A program made the position numbers and the translations under genes. 59,993 bases of DNA from positions 64,974-124,966 of the forward strand of contig JAUQPZ010000001.1 in assembly GCA_030550155.1 (NCBI GenBank). The letters run 5' to 3'. This DNA comes from Thermoproteota archaeon. Its GTDB lineage: Archaea > Thermoproteota > Nitrososphaeria_A > Caldarchaeales > Calditenuaceae. The notes beneath the pieces are model-generated. The model saw nothing but the letters and a program-made list of their open reading frames with translations. It was not told the DNA's origin and ran no database searches. The stretch's first letter is position 1. The number at the start of each line of letters is the position of its first letter. Below are positions 9,108-18,675 of this stretch, one piece after another.

Positions 9108-12100
9108 ATGCTCAAGAGATTAGCCCTAGTGTTTATGCTGTTTCTGCAAATCGCTGCTTCGGTATACGCGTCAGACTCCTCCCAAGACAGTGGCTCCATA
9201 GTCTTTACTGTAACCCACGACGGATTCGAGCCCGTAAGAGATGGCCTCAAATTTATTTTGCTGACCCCCTCTGAAGAAGAGATTTCTTTAGAGACGAGAG
9301 GAGGTAAGCTTGTTTGCCCACTAGTGTTGGGTGGCCGGCTTGTAGGGCCGGTCATTGAAGATGGGGAGGGTTACCTTCCAGTAAACATCCCGATCGATCT
9401 ACGGATGAACCCTGGGTCTACGCGTTTATTGGTGCTTGAGAGAGCTTTTCTCGTAAAGTTCGTTGAGCTCTATCCGTGGATAGACGGCAGGCCCATCAGC
9501 GTCGATTACGAGCTGGAGCTGTATTCCGTTTCAGGCAACTATTCGAAGACAATAGTGTGGAGCCACTCTGTAGACAGGGTATTGCGCCTAGTTGGGCTGG
9601 ATGATGGGGAAGCTCTTGTGCCTCTCTCCACGGGCTTCAAACTCTATGCAGCGTTTGAAGTTGATGGCGGGGGACCCAGATGGGCTGAGGATGTCACAAT
9701 ATCTGTTAAAGATGCTTCGTCAATCTCTCTTCTGCGCTGGATATACCTCCGAGCATTGGTAACCACCGAGGACAAGGCCAGAGAGATAGGCTCAAATCTT
9801 GAGAACCTTGCACAATCAGGCATCTATCTTGGATATCAGTCAAGCCGTCTCGAGAAGGCCAACCAGATGATTCAGAGCTCCAAGGATGAGAGCGGGGCGG
9901 GCAGGTTCCCTGAGGCATACAGATACCTACGAAGGGCCTATTCTGAGCTAGAGGGCATAGAGTCAGTTCTTTCAGACTATGCCAGCAGAGGGGCATTCAG
10001 CGGAGTTTCTCTCCCCCTCTACTTAATTCTCGGAGCCCTTGCAACAAGCCACTTGGTGATGGGGGATAGGAGGAGAAGCATAGTTGGGGGGATGCTGTTG
10101 TTAAGCATAGTCACGTTCATATTTGTAGCTGTCTCGTATCCACCCCTTCTGCCGGGCGATGCATGGGGATGGTCAGCCCTGTTGTATAGCGCACTAGTCT
10201 TGCTAGGCCTAGTTTATGGGATACCTTTGCTCGGTATCGAGGTTAAGACCTACCGCGGCGTGGCGCTGCTCTCAGCAATCTATCTCGCTTTCAGCACATC
10301 GGTTAGGTTCTTGAAGACAAGGCCCCTAAGAAGCTGGCTCATGATAGCCATGTCAACAATCACCGTAGCTGCGGCCCTGCTGTTGGTGAATACTGGTGTT
10401 GCAGGTGATGTTTTCGTCTCAAACCCACTTGAGCGGGTATCGCCGCCGGGCACGGCCTACGTAGTCGCGTATAGCCGCGACTACAGGTATGATAGCCTCG
10501 CGGCGGTCGAGGCTGGCTATGTTCCCTTCATAAGCAGCTTTGGCCCAGACTTCGGACTGAGAGCTGAGACGCCCATCTTTCCACCGGGTGGCCGCGAATA
10601 CACAGTCAACTACAGGGACTATTACTTGAGAGGAGTCATAGGTATCTATGGCGACCCACCGTTTAAGACTCAGCTTGAAAACTGCATAATAGCTGGCAGA
10701 GTCAGCAATCTTGGTAAAAAGCCGGCTTTTTCACTTGTCTCACAGGATCTTGCAGAAAACCTCGGCCTCACAGTTGGCTCCAGACTTAGCGTTAACGGCG
10801 TGGCATTGACTGTTGAAGGCATTTTAAGCCTAGATTGCCCCACCTATCTCAAAGACGTAGACGGCTATTTTGTCTCCACACTCGTTGAGCCACCCATGTC
10901 TCCCGTCACTCCTGCGGGATGGTCGAACATAATCGTTACGGGTTTTGAGGAGGCGCTGCGGCTTGGCGCGATTCCCACTAAAATCTATTCCAAAATGTCG
11001 AGCGACGAGGAAGCCTATCGGGTCGGCGAGTTGATGGCACTTCACACAGACCTGAAGGTTAGGGTGATTACGTCTGGGGGCGAGGTATTCGTCTTCAACT
11101 TCGTGCGCCTTGCAGGAATCACTGGTGGGGAGGTGATAGTAGTTGCAGGTATTGCTTTTCTGAATCTTCTGGTGGCCTCGCTGGCTAACTATTATGAGAG
11201 GAGGGGTGAGTTCTTCACGATGTCCACTCTAGGGCTCAACCCAGGCCATATTGTCTTGCTCGCTTCCGCCGAGGCGCTCATCTTGGCGGTTATCAGCTCT
11301 TATGCAGGCATCCTCTTGACCCTGGGTGTTTTGGGCATAGCACCCAGGCTTGCTGAGGTGCCTATCGACTTTAAGCTCACGCAGCCCAATATACTCGGGG
11401 TACTCGCGCTTTCAGCAATCATCTTTGTGGCTGCACATGTATTGTCTGTGCGGAAGAGCGTTATTCTCTCAACACCCTCGCAGACCTGGAAATGGACTCT
11501 AGACAAGGCTATAGATGAAGAGGGCTATTGGAGGGTTGAGCTTCCAGCGAGGGTGCGCGCCTCAAGGATGCAGCACTTCATATCATATATGAGTTCTAGG
11601 CTGGCAGAGTACAGCTACACCACGACCGTGAATATTTCTGTCCTGGGGACAGAAGAGGGTGAGGGGGGCATTCATAGGCTACGATTCATCTACTCATCGA
11701 CGGAGCAGAGGTCTTTCAGGGCTAACTGTATCCTTGAGGTTGTCAGGAATGGTGAGTGGTGTTCTACGGCCCTCAGGGCTAGGATTGAGGCTCAGGACGA
11801 GAGGTTCATCGACCAATACCTTAGAGAAGTAGCCCAGCTGATGCGGCAGCTAATAATGGAGTACACATCCCTGACCGTCCGGATATTGGTGCCCCTTGGA
11901 AGAGACTACTCATACCTATTGCACCTAATCACGAATTATAATCCAAGCGAGGTCAGGATTGTATGGCGCGGCACCTCAGAGGAGTCGTTACAGAGAGCTG
12001 TCCAGCTCCTCGAGGACTTCCGGGTGAGGAGCGTCGTGATACGTCTTTCACCAACAATCTCGGTGACCACTGACGGTAAATCCATGCTTGACGCAGCCAA

Positions 12101-12254
12101 AAACTGCGACCTAATCAGCATATCCTCAGACGATGGATACCTCTCCTCCTTAGCACTATTAGTGGCTCAGAGGCTCGGCAAAAGAGTATGCATAGTCGGC
12201 GAGTCGGGTGTCGCGGAGGCAAGCCCTGAGAGCCTATGGGAGCAGATACGATGA
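9108..12254 (+). CDS. Giant FtsX/MacB-type membrane protein with large ectodomain
   Basis: A 1048-residue protein. Residues 1-21 look like a signal peptide (MLKRLALVFMLFLQIAASVYA). An ectodomain of about 270 residues with a short helical pair follows, then three closely spaced helices (about 300-380), another helix near 420, and a second ectodomain of about 220 residues that is MacB-like. Three C-terminal helices match an FtsX permease domain (about 670-790). The C-terminal 250 residues are soluble and appear cytosolic. No ABC ATPase lies next to it, although FtsX permeases normally work with one. The function may be lipoprotein or peptide export or mechanotransmission; this is inferred from the family only. 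Confidence 0.65.
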   Translation: MLKRLALVFMLFLQIAASVYASDSSQDSGSIVFTVTHDGFEPVRDGLKFILLTPSEEEISLETRGGKLVCPLVLGGRLVGPVIEDGEGYLPVNIPIDLRMNPGSTRLLVLERAFLVKFVELYPWIDGRPISVDYELELYSVSGNYSKTIVWSHSVDRVLRLVGLDDGEALVPLSTGFKLYAAFEVDGGGPRWAEDVTISVKDASSISLLRWIYLRALVTTEDKAREIGSNLENLAQSGIYLGYQSSRLEKANQMIQSSKDESGAGRFPEAYRYLRRAYSELEGIESVLSDYASRGAFSGVSLPLYLILGALATSHLVMGDRRRSIVGGMLLLSIVTFIFVAVSYPPLLPGDAWGWSALLYSALVLLGLVYGIPLLGIEVKTYRGVALLSAIYLAFSTSVRFLKTRPLRSWLMIAMSTITVAAALLLVNTGVAGDVFVSNPLERVSPPGTAYVVAYSRDYRYDSLAAVEAGYVPFISSFGPDFGLRAETPIFPPGGREYTVNYRDYYLRGVIGIYGDPPFKTQLENCIIAGRVSNLGKKPAFSLVSQDLAENLGLTVGSRLSVNGVALTVEGILSLDCPTYLKDVDGYFVSTLVEPPMSPVTPAGWSNIIVTGFEEALRLGAIPTKIYSKMSSDEEAYRVGELMALHTDLKVRVITSGGEVFVFNFVRLAGITGGEVIVVAGIAFLNLLVASLANYYERRGEFFTMSTLGLNPGHIVLLASAEALILAVISSYAGILLTLGVLGIAPRLAEVPIDFKLTQPNILGVLALSAIIFVAAHVLSVRKSVILSTPSQTWKWTLDKAIDEEGYWRVELPARVRASRMQHFISYMSSRLAEYSYTTTVNISVLGTEEGEGGIHRLRFIYSSTEQRSFRANCILEVVRNGEWCSTALRARIEAQDERFIDQYLREVAQLMRQLIMEYTSLTVRILVPLGRDYSYLLHLITNYNPSEVRIVWRGTSEESLQRAVQLLEDFRVRSVVIRLSPTISVTTDGKSMLDAAKNCDLISISSDDGYLSSLALLVAQRLGKRVCIVGESGVAEASPESLWEQIR

Positions 12255-12255
12255 G

Positions 12256-13248
12256 CTAAGCGGCTTGGCGGATAGCATCCGCTATCCGCGGCAGCGAAGC
12301 CCTTATCTCATCTACCGGGAGAGGCTGGAGGACAAGGTGTTCGACTCCTGCGTCAAGATATTCGCCAATTCTCTGAGCAGCATCTTCAACAGAGCCCACG
12401 ATGCTTAGCTCCCTGACAACGTCGGGGTTCACCTCGCTCGGCGACCTGAACACCCCCACACCCATCTTCCTAGTCCGTGCAGAGTTAAACCACAGAGCAG
12501 TCTGGGCAAGTAAAGGCATGGCCTTGGCCAAGGCCGACTCCCGCTTTCTCCCCATAACCGCGAACACCATACACCCAGCCACTATATCCCGAGACGGCCT
12601 CCCAGCCTCCGATGCCGATTCTCTGAGAATCTGCAGCTCTTCTGAGTAGATCCTTGGCGGTACACAGATCGGGAGCCACCCGTCCGCCACTCTCGCGACC
12701 TCCCTTATGGTTCTATCCAGATTCGCCGCGGCCCAAATCGGTGGATGGGGTTTCTGCCTAGGCTTTACTGGTAGCTCTGGGGTGTGCAAAGTGAAGTATT
12801 TACCATGAAACTCGGTGGCCGAGCCTGACGCTAGCTTTTTGAGGGCAGATATGAACTCGAAGAACCTCTCAGCCACTTCTTCGCTCTTCCCAGGGAACCC
12901 CCACTCATCACTTGGGCAACAACTCCCTAAACCGGCTATAAGCCTCCCCCTCGAGAGATGGTCGAGAGTTATAAGGCTGAATGCCGTGGTCACGGGGTGG
13001 CGTCGATAAGTTGCTATGACGGCGCTACCTACCCTGACTCTACGTGTAGCATGTGCCATCTCAGCCATGCAGAGGATGGCGTCAAAGGTCTCCCTCTGAA
13101 AAACGCCGACCAAGTCATCGTTGACCCAGACACTATCCATCTTCAGCCTCTCCGCTTCAGATGCGATCTTTGCGCTAGTTTCAAGTGAGAAGTTGGGGAA
13201 CGATATCCCAAAACTTACTCTTGGACGTGGCACAGGACCAGTTAACAT
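12256..13248 (-). CDS. LLM-class (luciferase-like) F420-dependent oxidoreductase
   Basis: A 330-residue TIM barrel of the bacterial luciferase-like superfamily. The start (VSFGISFPNFSLE), the strand GSAVIATYRRHPVTTA, and the RLIAGLGSC plus GFPGKS segments match methylene-tetrahydromethanopterin reductase-like, F420-dependent enzymes. It ends 1 nt from the stop of the convergent FtsX-type gene. It is the last gene of the operon PqqD-like / compact FtsX / TIM-barrel isomerase / LLM enzyme. The reaction is unknown; members often reduce or oxidise small organic substrates with F420 or FMN. Confidence 0.85.
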   Translation of the reverse strand: MLTGPVPRPRVSFGISFPNFSLETSAKIASEAERLKMDSVWVNDDLVGVFQRETFDAILCMAEMAHATRRVRVGSAVIATYRRHPVTTAFSLITLDHLSRGRLIAGLGSCCPSDEWGFPGKSEEVAERFFEFISALKKLASGSATEFHGKYFTLHTPELPVKPRQKPHPPIWAAANLDRTIREVARVADGWLPICVPPRIYSEELQILRESASEAGRPSRDIVAGCMVFAVMGRKRESALAKAMPLLAQTALWFNSARTRKMGVGVFRSPSEVNPDVVRELSIVGSVEDAAQRIGEYLDAGVEHLVLQPLPVDEIRASLPRIADAIRQAA

Positions 13249-13275
13249 TAGGGGAATAAAAGAGTTACCTACTCT

Positions 13276-14109
13276 TCACGTCGTCTTTAATATTGAGCTA
13301 AGATGGTCTAAGCTGGCCCTCGCGCTCTCTTCAGGGGATTTTTCAGAGTAATCCTGCTCAACTACAAGCCACTCAACTTGCCCCGAAGATTTCAAAAGCC
13401 TGATGACTGCTGAAAAATCTATTATTCCCTCACCCAGCTCCTTTGTCTGCTTATACCATTCCTTGATCCTCCCCTCTGTGCCTGTAGACGGACGCAGATC
13501 TTTGAGGTGTACGTATGTTATTCTGTCGAGGTGTTCTCCTATCGTCTCGAGTATCGGAATACCTGCCAGTGCGAGGTGGGCCGTGTCCGGGCAGAATCCG
13601 AGCAGCTCGGGCTCGACACTTGATAACACGTACTCAAGCTCATCACTGGTCTCAACCATCGTGTCATAGTGGTTGTGGAGAGAAGGTCTCACGCCGCAGT
13701 CTAGGAATATTTTTGAGACTAAGCGCAGAGTTCTTGAGAGCTCATCTAAGGCTTTGAGAGCCTCTTCCTCGGACCGGGTATCAACTCTTCTGGGCGGCCC
13801 AATTACCACGTTGTAGCACTCTATACGCCTGTAGTTGCTGGCGAGTCGCGCGGCCTGAACAAGTACTTCGCCCCTCGCCTCCGGTCTGTGAAAGTCGGCC
13901 GACCAGTAGATGCCTGATATTGACAAGCCGTGCCTTCTCACGTCCTCTAAGAGGTGGTCATAGCCATAACTACTATCCTTTGCAAGTTTCGAGAGCTCGA
14001 ACTCGGCGAACTCAACCCCGTCGACTCCTAGCCCGCTGGCTTTCTCCAGAAATTCGGAGACTGGTGTCCGTAGGAAGATTAGTCTTTCTAGTGAGACCCT
14101 CATCGTCAT
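13276..14109 (-). CDS. Sugar phosphate isomerase/epimerase (TIM barrel)
   Basis: A 277-residue xylose-isomerase-like barrel. Metal-ligand positions are visible: the strand RPSLHNHYDT in place of the first Glu region, GFCPDTAHLALAG with D and H, YVHLKDLR, and the terminal LVVEQDYS. The HNHYDT plus PDTAH pattern is the one seen in IolE/IolI-like and 2-keto-myo-inositol dehydratase proteins. It follows the compact FtsX gene with no gap (TAAATG), so coupled translation is likely. It is only distantly similar to the barrel at 1884-2672. Confidence 0.85.
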   Translation of the reverse strand: MTMRVSLERLIFLRTPVSEFLEKASGLGVDGVEFAEFELSKLAKDSSYGYDHLLEDVRRHGLSISGIYWSADFHRPEARGEVLVQAARLASNYRRIECYNVVIGPPRRVDTRSEEEALKALDELSRTLRLVSKIFLDCGVRPSLHNHYDTMVETSDELEYVLSSVEPELLGFCPDTAHLALAGIPILETIGEHLDRITYVHLKDLRPSTGTEGRIKEWYKQTKELGEGIIDFSAVIRLLKSSGQVEWLVVEQDYSEKSPEESARASLDHLSSILKTT

Positions 14110-14706
14110 TTAGACCTCTACTCTGAAGGCCTCGGCGGGGCTCATCTTAGAGGCGTGGTAGGATGGGTATATAGTCGATACGAGTGAGAGGATTGCAGCG
14201 TATAGGAGACCCTGGCCCATGATTGAGAGATATTCCCAAGTAGGCACTAGCCCCAAGTCCGCGGCCCTACCAAATGCTGCCAGCAACCCAACTCCGAGCC
14301 CAAGACCGATCAAAACACCCAGTACACCACCTATCACGCCTATCATAAGCGACTCGATGAGATACAGAAAGAGGATATGCCTGTCAGCGGCCCCGAGGGT
14401 CTTTATTGTCGCAATCTCTCTGTAGCGCTCGGCCACAGAGATGAGGAGAGAGTTGAATATGCCTAGACCTGCGACTAGGAAGGCGACGAAGATCAGCCAG
14501 AACTGGTAGGCCTCAAACTCTTTTCCGGCTGCGGCTCGGTTTACGGCGCTAAGCGTAAGGATGACTACCATGAAGGAGATGGCTAGGAGTACCGAGAGCA
14601 TTGTTAGGATCGACCTGCTGAACCTCTTTCTGATATTGAGGATGACTAGCCTGAAAAGTTCTATTGGCGGGAAAGAGATTCGGCCGTATTTCCTCTCCTC
14701 AACCAT
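14110..14706 (-). CDS. Compact FtsX-like permease
   Basis: A 198-residue membrane protein with four hydrophobic helices. It has the FtsX/MacB C-terminal signature: FNSLLISVAERYREIATIKTLGAA followed by two long Gly-rich helices, and the terminal ASKMSPAEAFR common to MacB-type permeases. The first helix follows a basic segment (RKRFSRSILTMLSV). The usual large ectodomain between helices 1 and 2 is reduced to about 15 residues, so this is a minimal permease rather than a broken long one. There is no ATPase gene beside it. It lies between a PqqD-like gene and a TIM-barrel gene in one operon. Confidence 0.8.
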   Translation of the reverse strand: MVEERKYGRISFPPIELFRLVILNIRKRFSRSILTMLSVLLAISFMVVILTLSAVNRAAAGKEFEAYQFWLIFVAFLVAGLGIFNSLLISVAERYREIATIKTLGAADRHILFLYLIESLMIGVIGGVLGVLIGLGLGVGLLAAFGRAADLGLVPTWEYLSIMGQGLLYAAILSLVSTIYPSYHASKMSPAEAFRVEV

Positions 14707-14718
14707 CGATTTTTTAAT

Positions 14719-15144
14719 TTACTCAGATTGATTTAAGCGTTGACCCTTTCTCTCACCGCCTTGTTCTTTCTCTGCGCTAAAGTAGACCAAGCCACGGCTT
14801 GCGAGTATCTGTAGGTATCGGAGCAGGCTAATCTCCGCCTCCTCCCTCGTCATCTTAAAGTTCGACACAAGTATCTGGGCAATAGCCGAGACGTTTCGCT
14901 CTCCATCCATCGCCTCCCAGACAAATCCCCCGATCTTGTCCAGGACGAACGTGCGATACTCGGGCACCGGCAGTAGCCTCGCCAACATGCTTTTAGGCTG
15001 GGGGATACGCAGCTTTACAGTGATCTCTCCGCTCGATGTCAGTGTTGATTCTGCGCGCGGGTTTTTGACAGGCACCATTCTTAGCAACTCCTCAAAGCTG
15101 ACGGCAAGGGGCTGCGGCCTACGTCTCCTGAAGAGCCATCTCAT
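14719..15144 (-). CDS. PqqD-family protein
   Basis: A 141-residue protein with a basic N-terminus (MRWLFRRRRPQ). A PqqD-like winged helix lies at about residues 68-130: LDKIGGFVWEAMDGERNVS, the helix AQILVSNFKMTREEAE, and a final helix with LASRGLVYF. PqqD domains usually bind a leader peptide for a radical SAM enzyme. No radical SAM gene or precursor peptide was found nearby. It is the first gene of the operon with the compact FtsX permease. Confidence 0.75.
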   Translation of the reverse strand: MRWLFRRRRPQPLAVSFEELLRMVPVKNPRAESTLTSSGEITVKLRIPQPKSMLARLLPVPEYRTFVLDKIGGFVWEAMDGERNVSAIAQILVSNFKMTREEAEISLLRYLQILASRGLVYFSAEKEQGGERKGQRLNQSE

Positions 15145-15207
15145 CCCACTCTACCACTACAGGAAATACAAGGCAGTCGGTTAAAATCATGTTCGGGCCA
15201 TAAGAAA

Positions 15208-15218
15208 GGTTATAAACA
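15208..15218 (+). promoter_or_regulatory. TATA box of trpB2
   Basis: TTATAAA at about 15210-15216 is centred 27 nt before the ATG at 15240. The transcript would therefore start at or next to the initiation codon, so the mRNA is probably leaderless. Confidence 0.55.
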
Positions 15219-15239
15219 CCGTCTCTATCTGAAATCCCA

Positions 15240-16628
15240 ATGCAGCGAAAAGTGGTTTTGCAGGATGGAGAGCTGCCGAAAGAGTGGTACAATATCTTAC
15301 CCGACCTTCCGAAGCAACTTCCGCCCCCCATAGACCCCTCATCGAGGTCGCCCGGGCCAGGTATCCTGCCCCGCCTATTTACCAAGGAGCAGCTGAGCCA
15401 AGAGATGAGCAGTGAGAGATGGGTTAAGATTCCTGAGGAGGTGCGGGAGGCTTACAGCCTATGGCGACCGACTCCCCTGATTAGGGCTGTGAGGCTGGAG
15501 CGGGCTCTTAAGACGCCTGCGAGGATCTACTACAAGTATGAGGGAGTGTCCCCGCCCGGCTCTCACAAGCCTAACACGGCCGTTGCTCAGGCCTTCTACT
15601 ACATGAAGGAGGGTGTTGAGCGGGTTACTACCGAGACGGGTGCGGGTCAATGGGGTAGTGCTCTGGCCTTCGCTGGAATGCTCTTCGGCCTAAAAGTTAC
15701 GGTCTATATGGTGAGGTCGAGCTATGAGCAGAAGCCTTATCGCCGGATTCTTATGCATGCTTGGGGTGCCGAGGTTTTCTCAAGCCCCAGCAGCAACACT
15801 GAGTTTGGCAAGCGAGTCTTGAGCTCAGACCCTAACAATCCGGGAAGTCTCGGAATAGCTATAAGCGAAGCCATTGAAGACGCCTTAAGCCACGACAGCG
15901 TAAAGTACAGCATCGGCAGCGTCGCAAACCATGTTCTTCTCCACCAAACTGTTCAAGGGCTTGAGGCGAGGCGCCAGCTGGAACTCCTCGACGAATACCC
16001 GGATGTCGTGGCAGGATGTGTTGGTGGTGGTAGTAGCTTCTCTGGCCTCTTCTGGCCATTCTATTACGACAGAGTCTCTGGAAAAGCCCCCAAAGATGTC
16101 AAGTTTGTCGCGACGGAGCCGACTGCCTGCCCCACTATGACTCGCGGCATCTACACCTACGACTTCGGCGACACTGCCAGACTCACACCGATGCTACCCA
16201 TGTATACGCTGGGCTCAGATTTTATACCGCCTCCAATTCATGCGGGCGGCCTCAGGTATCATGGAGACGCACCGACTCTATGCCTGCTGCTGAAGGAGGG
16301 ATACATCGAGCCTAGGGCATATAATCAGGTGGAGGTCTTCGAGGCCGCCACGATCTTCGCGAGGACTGAGGGAATAATCCCTGCGCCGGAGCCGAGCCAC
16401 ACAATAAAGTACGTGCTGGACGAGGCCCTTAGATGTAAGAAGAGTGGGGAGGAGAAGGTAATTCTTTTCAACCTCTGCGGCCACGGCCACTTCGATCTAC
16501 AGGCGTACCAAGAATTCTTCGAAGGTCGCTTACAGCCATGGGAATATCCGGAGGACGCAATCAGGAAGTCGATCAACCGCCTACTCGAGGAATATCCTTG
16601 GATTAAGGACCTCCCATTCCTGAAATAG
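15240..16628 (+). CDS. trpB2: Tryptophan synthase beta-like enzyme, TrpB2 type
   Basis: A 462-residue PLP enzyme of fold type II. It has the long N-terminal extension typical of TrpB2 ([16 protein letters not shown]) and the Schiff-base lysine in SHKPNT at about residue 109. TETGAGQWG (about 127-135) and the phosphate-binding GGGSSFSG loop (about 262-269) are also present. TrpB2 condenses indole or a related acceptor with serine or phosphoserine. No trpA or other trp genes adjoin it, in keeping with a stand-alone TrpB2. A TATA box at 15210 supports the ATG chosen. Confidence 0.92.
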   Translation: MQRKVVLQDGELPKEWYNILPDLPKQLPPPIDPSSRSPGPGILPRLFTKEQLSQEMSSERWVKIPEEVREAYSLWRPTPLIRAVRLERALKTPARIYYKYEGVSPPGSHKPNTAVAQAFYYMKEGVERVTTETGAGQWGSALAFAGMLFGLKVTVYMVRSSYEQKPYRRILMHAWGAEVFSSPSSNTEFGKRVLSSDPNNPGSLGIAISEAIEDALSHDSVKYSIGSVANHVLLHQTVQGLEARRQLELLDEYPDVVAGCVGGGSSFSGLFWPFYYDRVSGKAPKDVKFVATEPTACPTMTRGIYTYDFGDTARLTPMLPMYTLGSDFIPPPIHAGGLRYHGDAPTLCLLLKEGYIEPRAYNQVEVFEAATIFARTEGIIPAPEPSHTIKYVLDEALRCKKSGEEKVILFNLCGHGHFDLQAYQEFFEGRLQPWEYPEDAIRKSINRLLEEYPWIKDLPFLK

Positions 16629-16682
16629 CCACGAATGGTGTGAGAGATTTAATAACAACCCAACTGTATTTTAGGGGACAGG

Positions 16683-16844
16683 ATGGTCCTTACGGATACC
16701 TTTCTCATACAGCTGGCCCAGCGGAGGAGGCTGCACTACAGGATTTGTAGGGAGTGTGGTGCTAGGAACCCGCCGGGCGCGGAGAAATGCCGGAAGTGTA
16801 AAAGCAGAAATCTAAGATGGAAAAAGAGAGAGCTTAAGAGATAG
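16683..16844 (+). CDS. rpl40e: 50S ribosomal protein L40e
   Basis: A 53-residue basic protein. The four-cysteine zinc site is complete: CRECGA...C..C at residues 22, 25, 36 and 39, followed by a Lys/Arg-rich tail (LRWKKRELKR). Length and motif match archaeal L40e. In eukaryotes this domain is fused to ubiquitin; here it stands alone. The ATG at 16683 sits 54 nt after the trpB2 stop. Confidence 0.9.
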   Translation: MVLTDTFLIQLAQRRRLHYRICRECGARNPPGAEKCRKCKSRNLRWKKRELKR

Positions 16845-16877
16845 AATCTCGTAAAAGGATCTCGCTGACGTGGACTT

Positions 16878-17624
16878 CTAGTCCCGCTTTATCTTGAGAT
16901 GCGACGCACCCATAGGCACGGACGAGAATAGTGGATGAACCTCGACAGAGAGGTCTCTCCTCCCCGCGGGAGCCGCTATCACCCATGCATATTTTATGCC
17001 GTTGATCGAGACGCCGACGTTCGGGTGATACCCTCTCTCTATAAAGACGACGTCGTTGTCTCTCACAACGTAGGCCTCCTCGCCCTCCTCATCCATCAGG
17101 AGCTGAACACCAAAGCCCGGCGACATACCATAGTAGATGTATGCCTCAGGTTTGCTGTCATGTCTGTGCGGCGGATAGCCAGTCCAAGTTCCGCCAACAC
17201 TCTCAGTATAGCCTGCCAGTAATCTGTCGCAGGGGTCTTCCTCGCCCAGCATAAGCGTGATAATGCGCGCGTAGCTATCCCGCCCAGCCTCAATCCTGAC
17301 AGCCTCTCTCCATCTTTTCACAAATTGGCGCCCTTTACTGACACCCATCGCCTCGGCCACGTATATGTTCGCGCGCCCAGCGGCCCTCACCTCAATCCGG
17401 GAGCCACGAGGAGCATAGAGCATGTCTCTCACGTCAAGCCTCTCACCATTCGCAACGATCTCTCCGTCAGTTGAAAAGGCGATCCTCTCGTGGTGACTTG
17501 CAGGCAGGGAAAAATCCGCCCCCGGGCCGCACGCCCTGAAATGGTAGACCGAGAAGTCGCCTAACATGAATAGGCGCCTCAGGTTGCAGCACTCGGCGCT
17601 GGCGCGAATAACTCCGCCTCTCAA
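16878..17624 (-). CDS. IolB/KduI-like 5-deoxy-glucuronate isomerase family protein
   Basis: A 248-residue double-cupin protein. The metal site in the C-terminal half is intact: H153 and H155 in YPPHRHD, E160, and H200 in ERGYHPNV. These are the IolB/KduI ligands, and the TGYPPHRHD context is closest to IolB. IolB converts 5-deoxy-glucuronate to 5-deoxy-2-ketogluconate in inositol catabolism; KduI acts on a pectin-derived ketouronate. It follows the aldo/keto reductase gene by 37 nt on the same strand and so belongs to the transporter operon. The inositol link is an inference. Confidence 0.8.
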   Translation of the reverse strand: MRGGVIRASAECCNLRRLFMLGDFSVYHFRACGPGADFSLPASHHERIAFSTDGEIVANGERLDVRDMLYAPRGSRIEVRAAGRANIYVAEAMGVSKGRQFVKRWREAVRIEAGRDSYARIITLMLGEEDPCDRLLAGYTESVGGTWTGYPPHRHDSKPEAYIYYGMSPGFGVQLLMDEEGEEAYVVRDNDVVFIERGYHPNVGVSINGIKYAWVIAAPAGRRDLSVEVHPLFSSVPMGASHLKIKRD

Positions 17625-17661
17625 GCCTTCAAAAAGTCTAATCTGGAGCTCGAGGATATTT

Positions 17662-18675
17662 TCATTGCTGTGGATGCCTCTCCAGTATCTCGTTTATCCT
17701 CTTTAGATCCTCTGCAGAGAGCTTAACCTCTAATGCTTGGAGGTTTTCCTCGAGTTGCTCGGGCTTTGTCGCACCTATGATGGGGGCCGTGACCTCGGGC
17801 TGATGCAGCAGCCAGGCTAGGCTGAGCTGGGCCAGAGTGACTCCTTTCTCCTTAGCCATCACGGCCAGCTGTTCAACGATCTGTAGATTCCTCTCAGTAA
17901 GCAGGGGGTTGACGGATGGGCTGTAAGACGCTCTGGCATCCTGCGCCCTGCCGCCCAGATATCTTCCAGCCAAGAGCCCCTGAGCCAAAGGGGAATAGCA
18001 GATGACCCCTAGCCCCTTCTCCCTAACGAGGGGGAAGAGTTCCTTCTCAGCATCCCTCTGAAGCATGTTATAGAGAGGCTGCACACTAACAAACTCTACG
18101 AGACCAAGCCTCTGAGAGACGGCTAGGGCCTCGGACACCATCCAAGCCTGAAAGTTGGAGCACCCGACATAGTGGACAAGGCCTTCTTTCACGAGGTAGT
18201 CGAGGGTCCTCATGGTCTCTTCGAGCGGCGTGGAGGGGTCGGGGCCGTGGGCCTGGTATAGGTCGATGTAGCCTGTCTGAAGCCGTTCTAAGCTGTCCTT
18301 CACAGCCTTCAGAATATGTTTCCGAGACAGCCCCTCGTCATTCGGCCCATTTCCCATCCTGAATCTGACCTTGGTAGCGATAACTAGGGAATCCCTGTCC
18401 ACGGTCTTCAGAAACCTTCCCAGAAGCCTCTCCACATAGCCCACATGAGTGACGGGCACGGGCGCGATGGCCCCATGATAGCGGTTGGCCGTATCGATTG
18501 TGTTGACGCCCATATCTACAGCTTTTCTCCACAGTCTGAGAGTTGCCTCCTCGTTAATCCTGCGAACGCCGTAAGAGTCAAGCTCGGGGAGAGTCGGGAG
18601 ATACCACGTTCCCAAGATCAGGCGCGAAACCTTCAACCCACTCCTACCTAAATTAATGTATTGAGCCCGCGTCAT
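17662..18675 (-). CDS. Aldo/keto reductase
   Basis: A 337-residue (alpha/beta)8 barrel. The catalytic tetrad is visible: D in NTIDTANRYH with the following Y, K in ATKVRF, and H in YQAHGPD. The C-terminal NADPH-binding stretch is PIIGATKPEQLEENL. It resembles the YajO/AKR11-like group of NADPH-dependent reductases. Its ATG overlaps the livF stop by 4 nt, so it is translationally coupled to the ABC transporter. This suggests that the imported substrate is reduced or oxidised by this enzyme (inference). Confidence 0.9.
   Translation of the reverse strand: MTRAQYINLGRSGLKVSRLILGTWYLPTLPELDSYGVRRINEEATLRLWRKAVDMGVNTIDTANRYHGAIAPVPVTHVGYVERLLGRFLKTVDRDSLVIATKVRFRMGNGPNDEGLSRKHILKAVKDSLERLQTGYIDLYQAHGPDPSTPLEETMRTLDYLVKEGLVHYVGCSNFQAWMVSEALAVSQRLGLVEFVSVQPLYNMLQRDAEKELFPLVREKGLGVICYSPLAQGLLAGRYLGGRAQDARASYSPSVNPLLTERNLQIVEQLAVMAKEKGVTLAQLSLAWLLHQPEVTAPIIGATKPEQLEENLQALEVKLSAEDLKRINEILERHPQQ

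Noticed and set aside
14110-14706. Broken or truncated MacB gene
   Set aside because: Both ends are intact, the four helices are complete, and upstream and downstream genes abut it closely. It appears to be a genuine compact permease.
14719-15144. RiPP biosynthetic cluster around the PqqD-like gene
   Set aside because: No radical SAM gene, precursor peptide or peptidase lies nearby; the neighbours are a permease, a TIM barrel and an LLM oxidoreductase.
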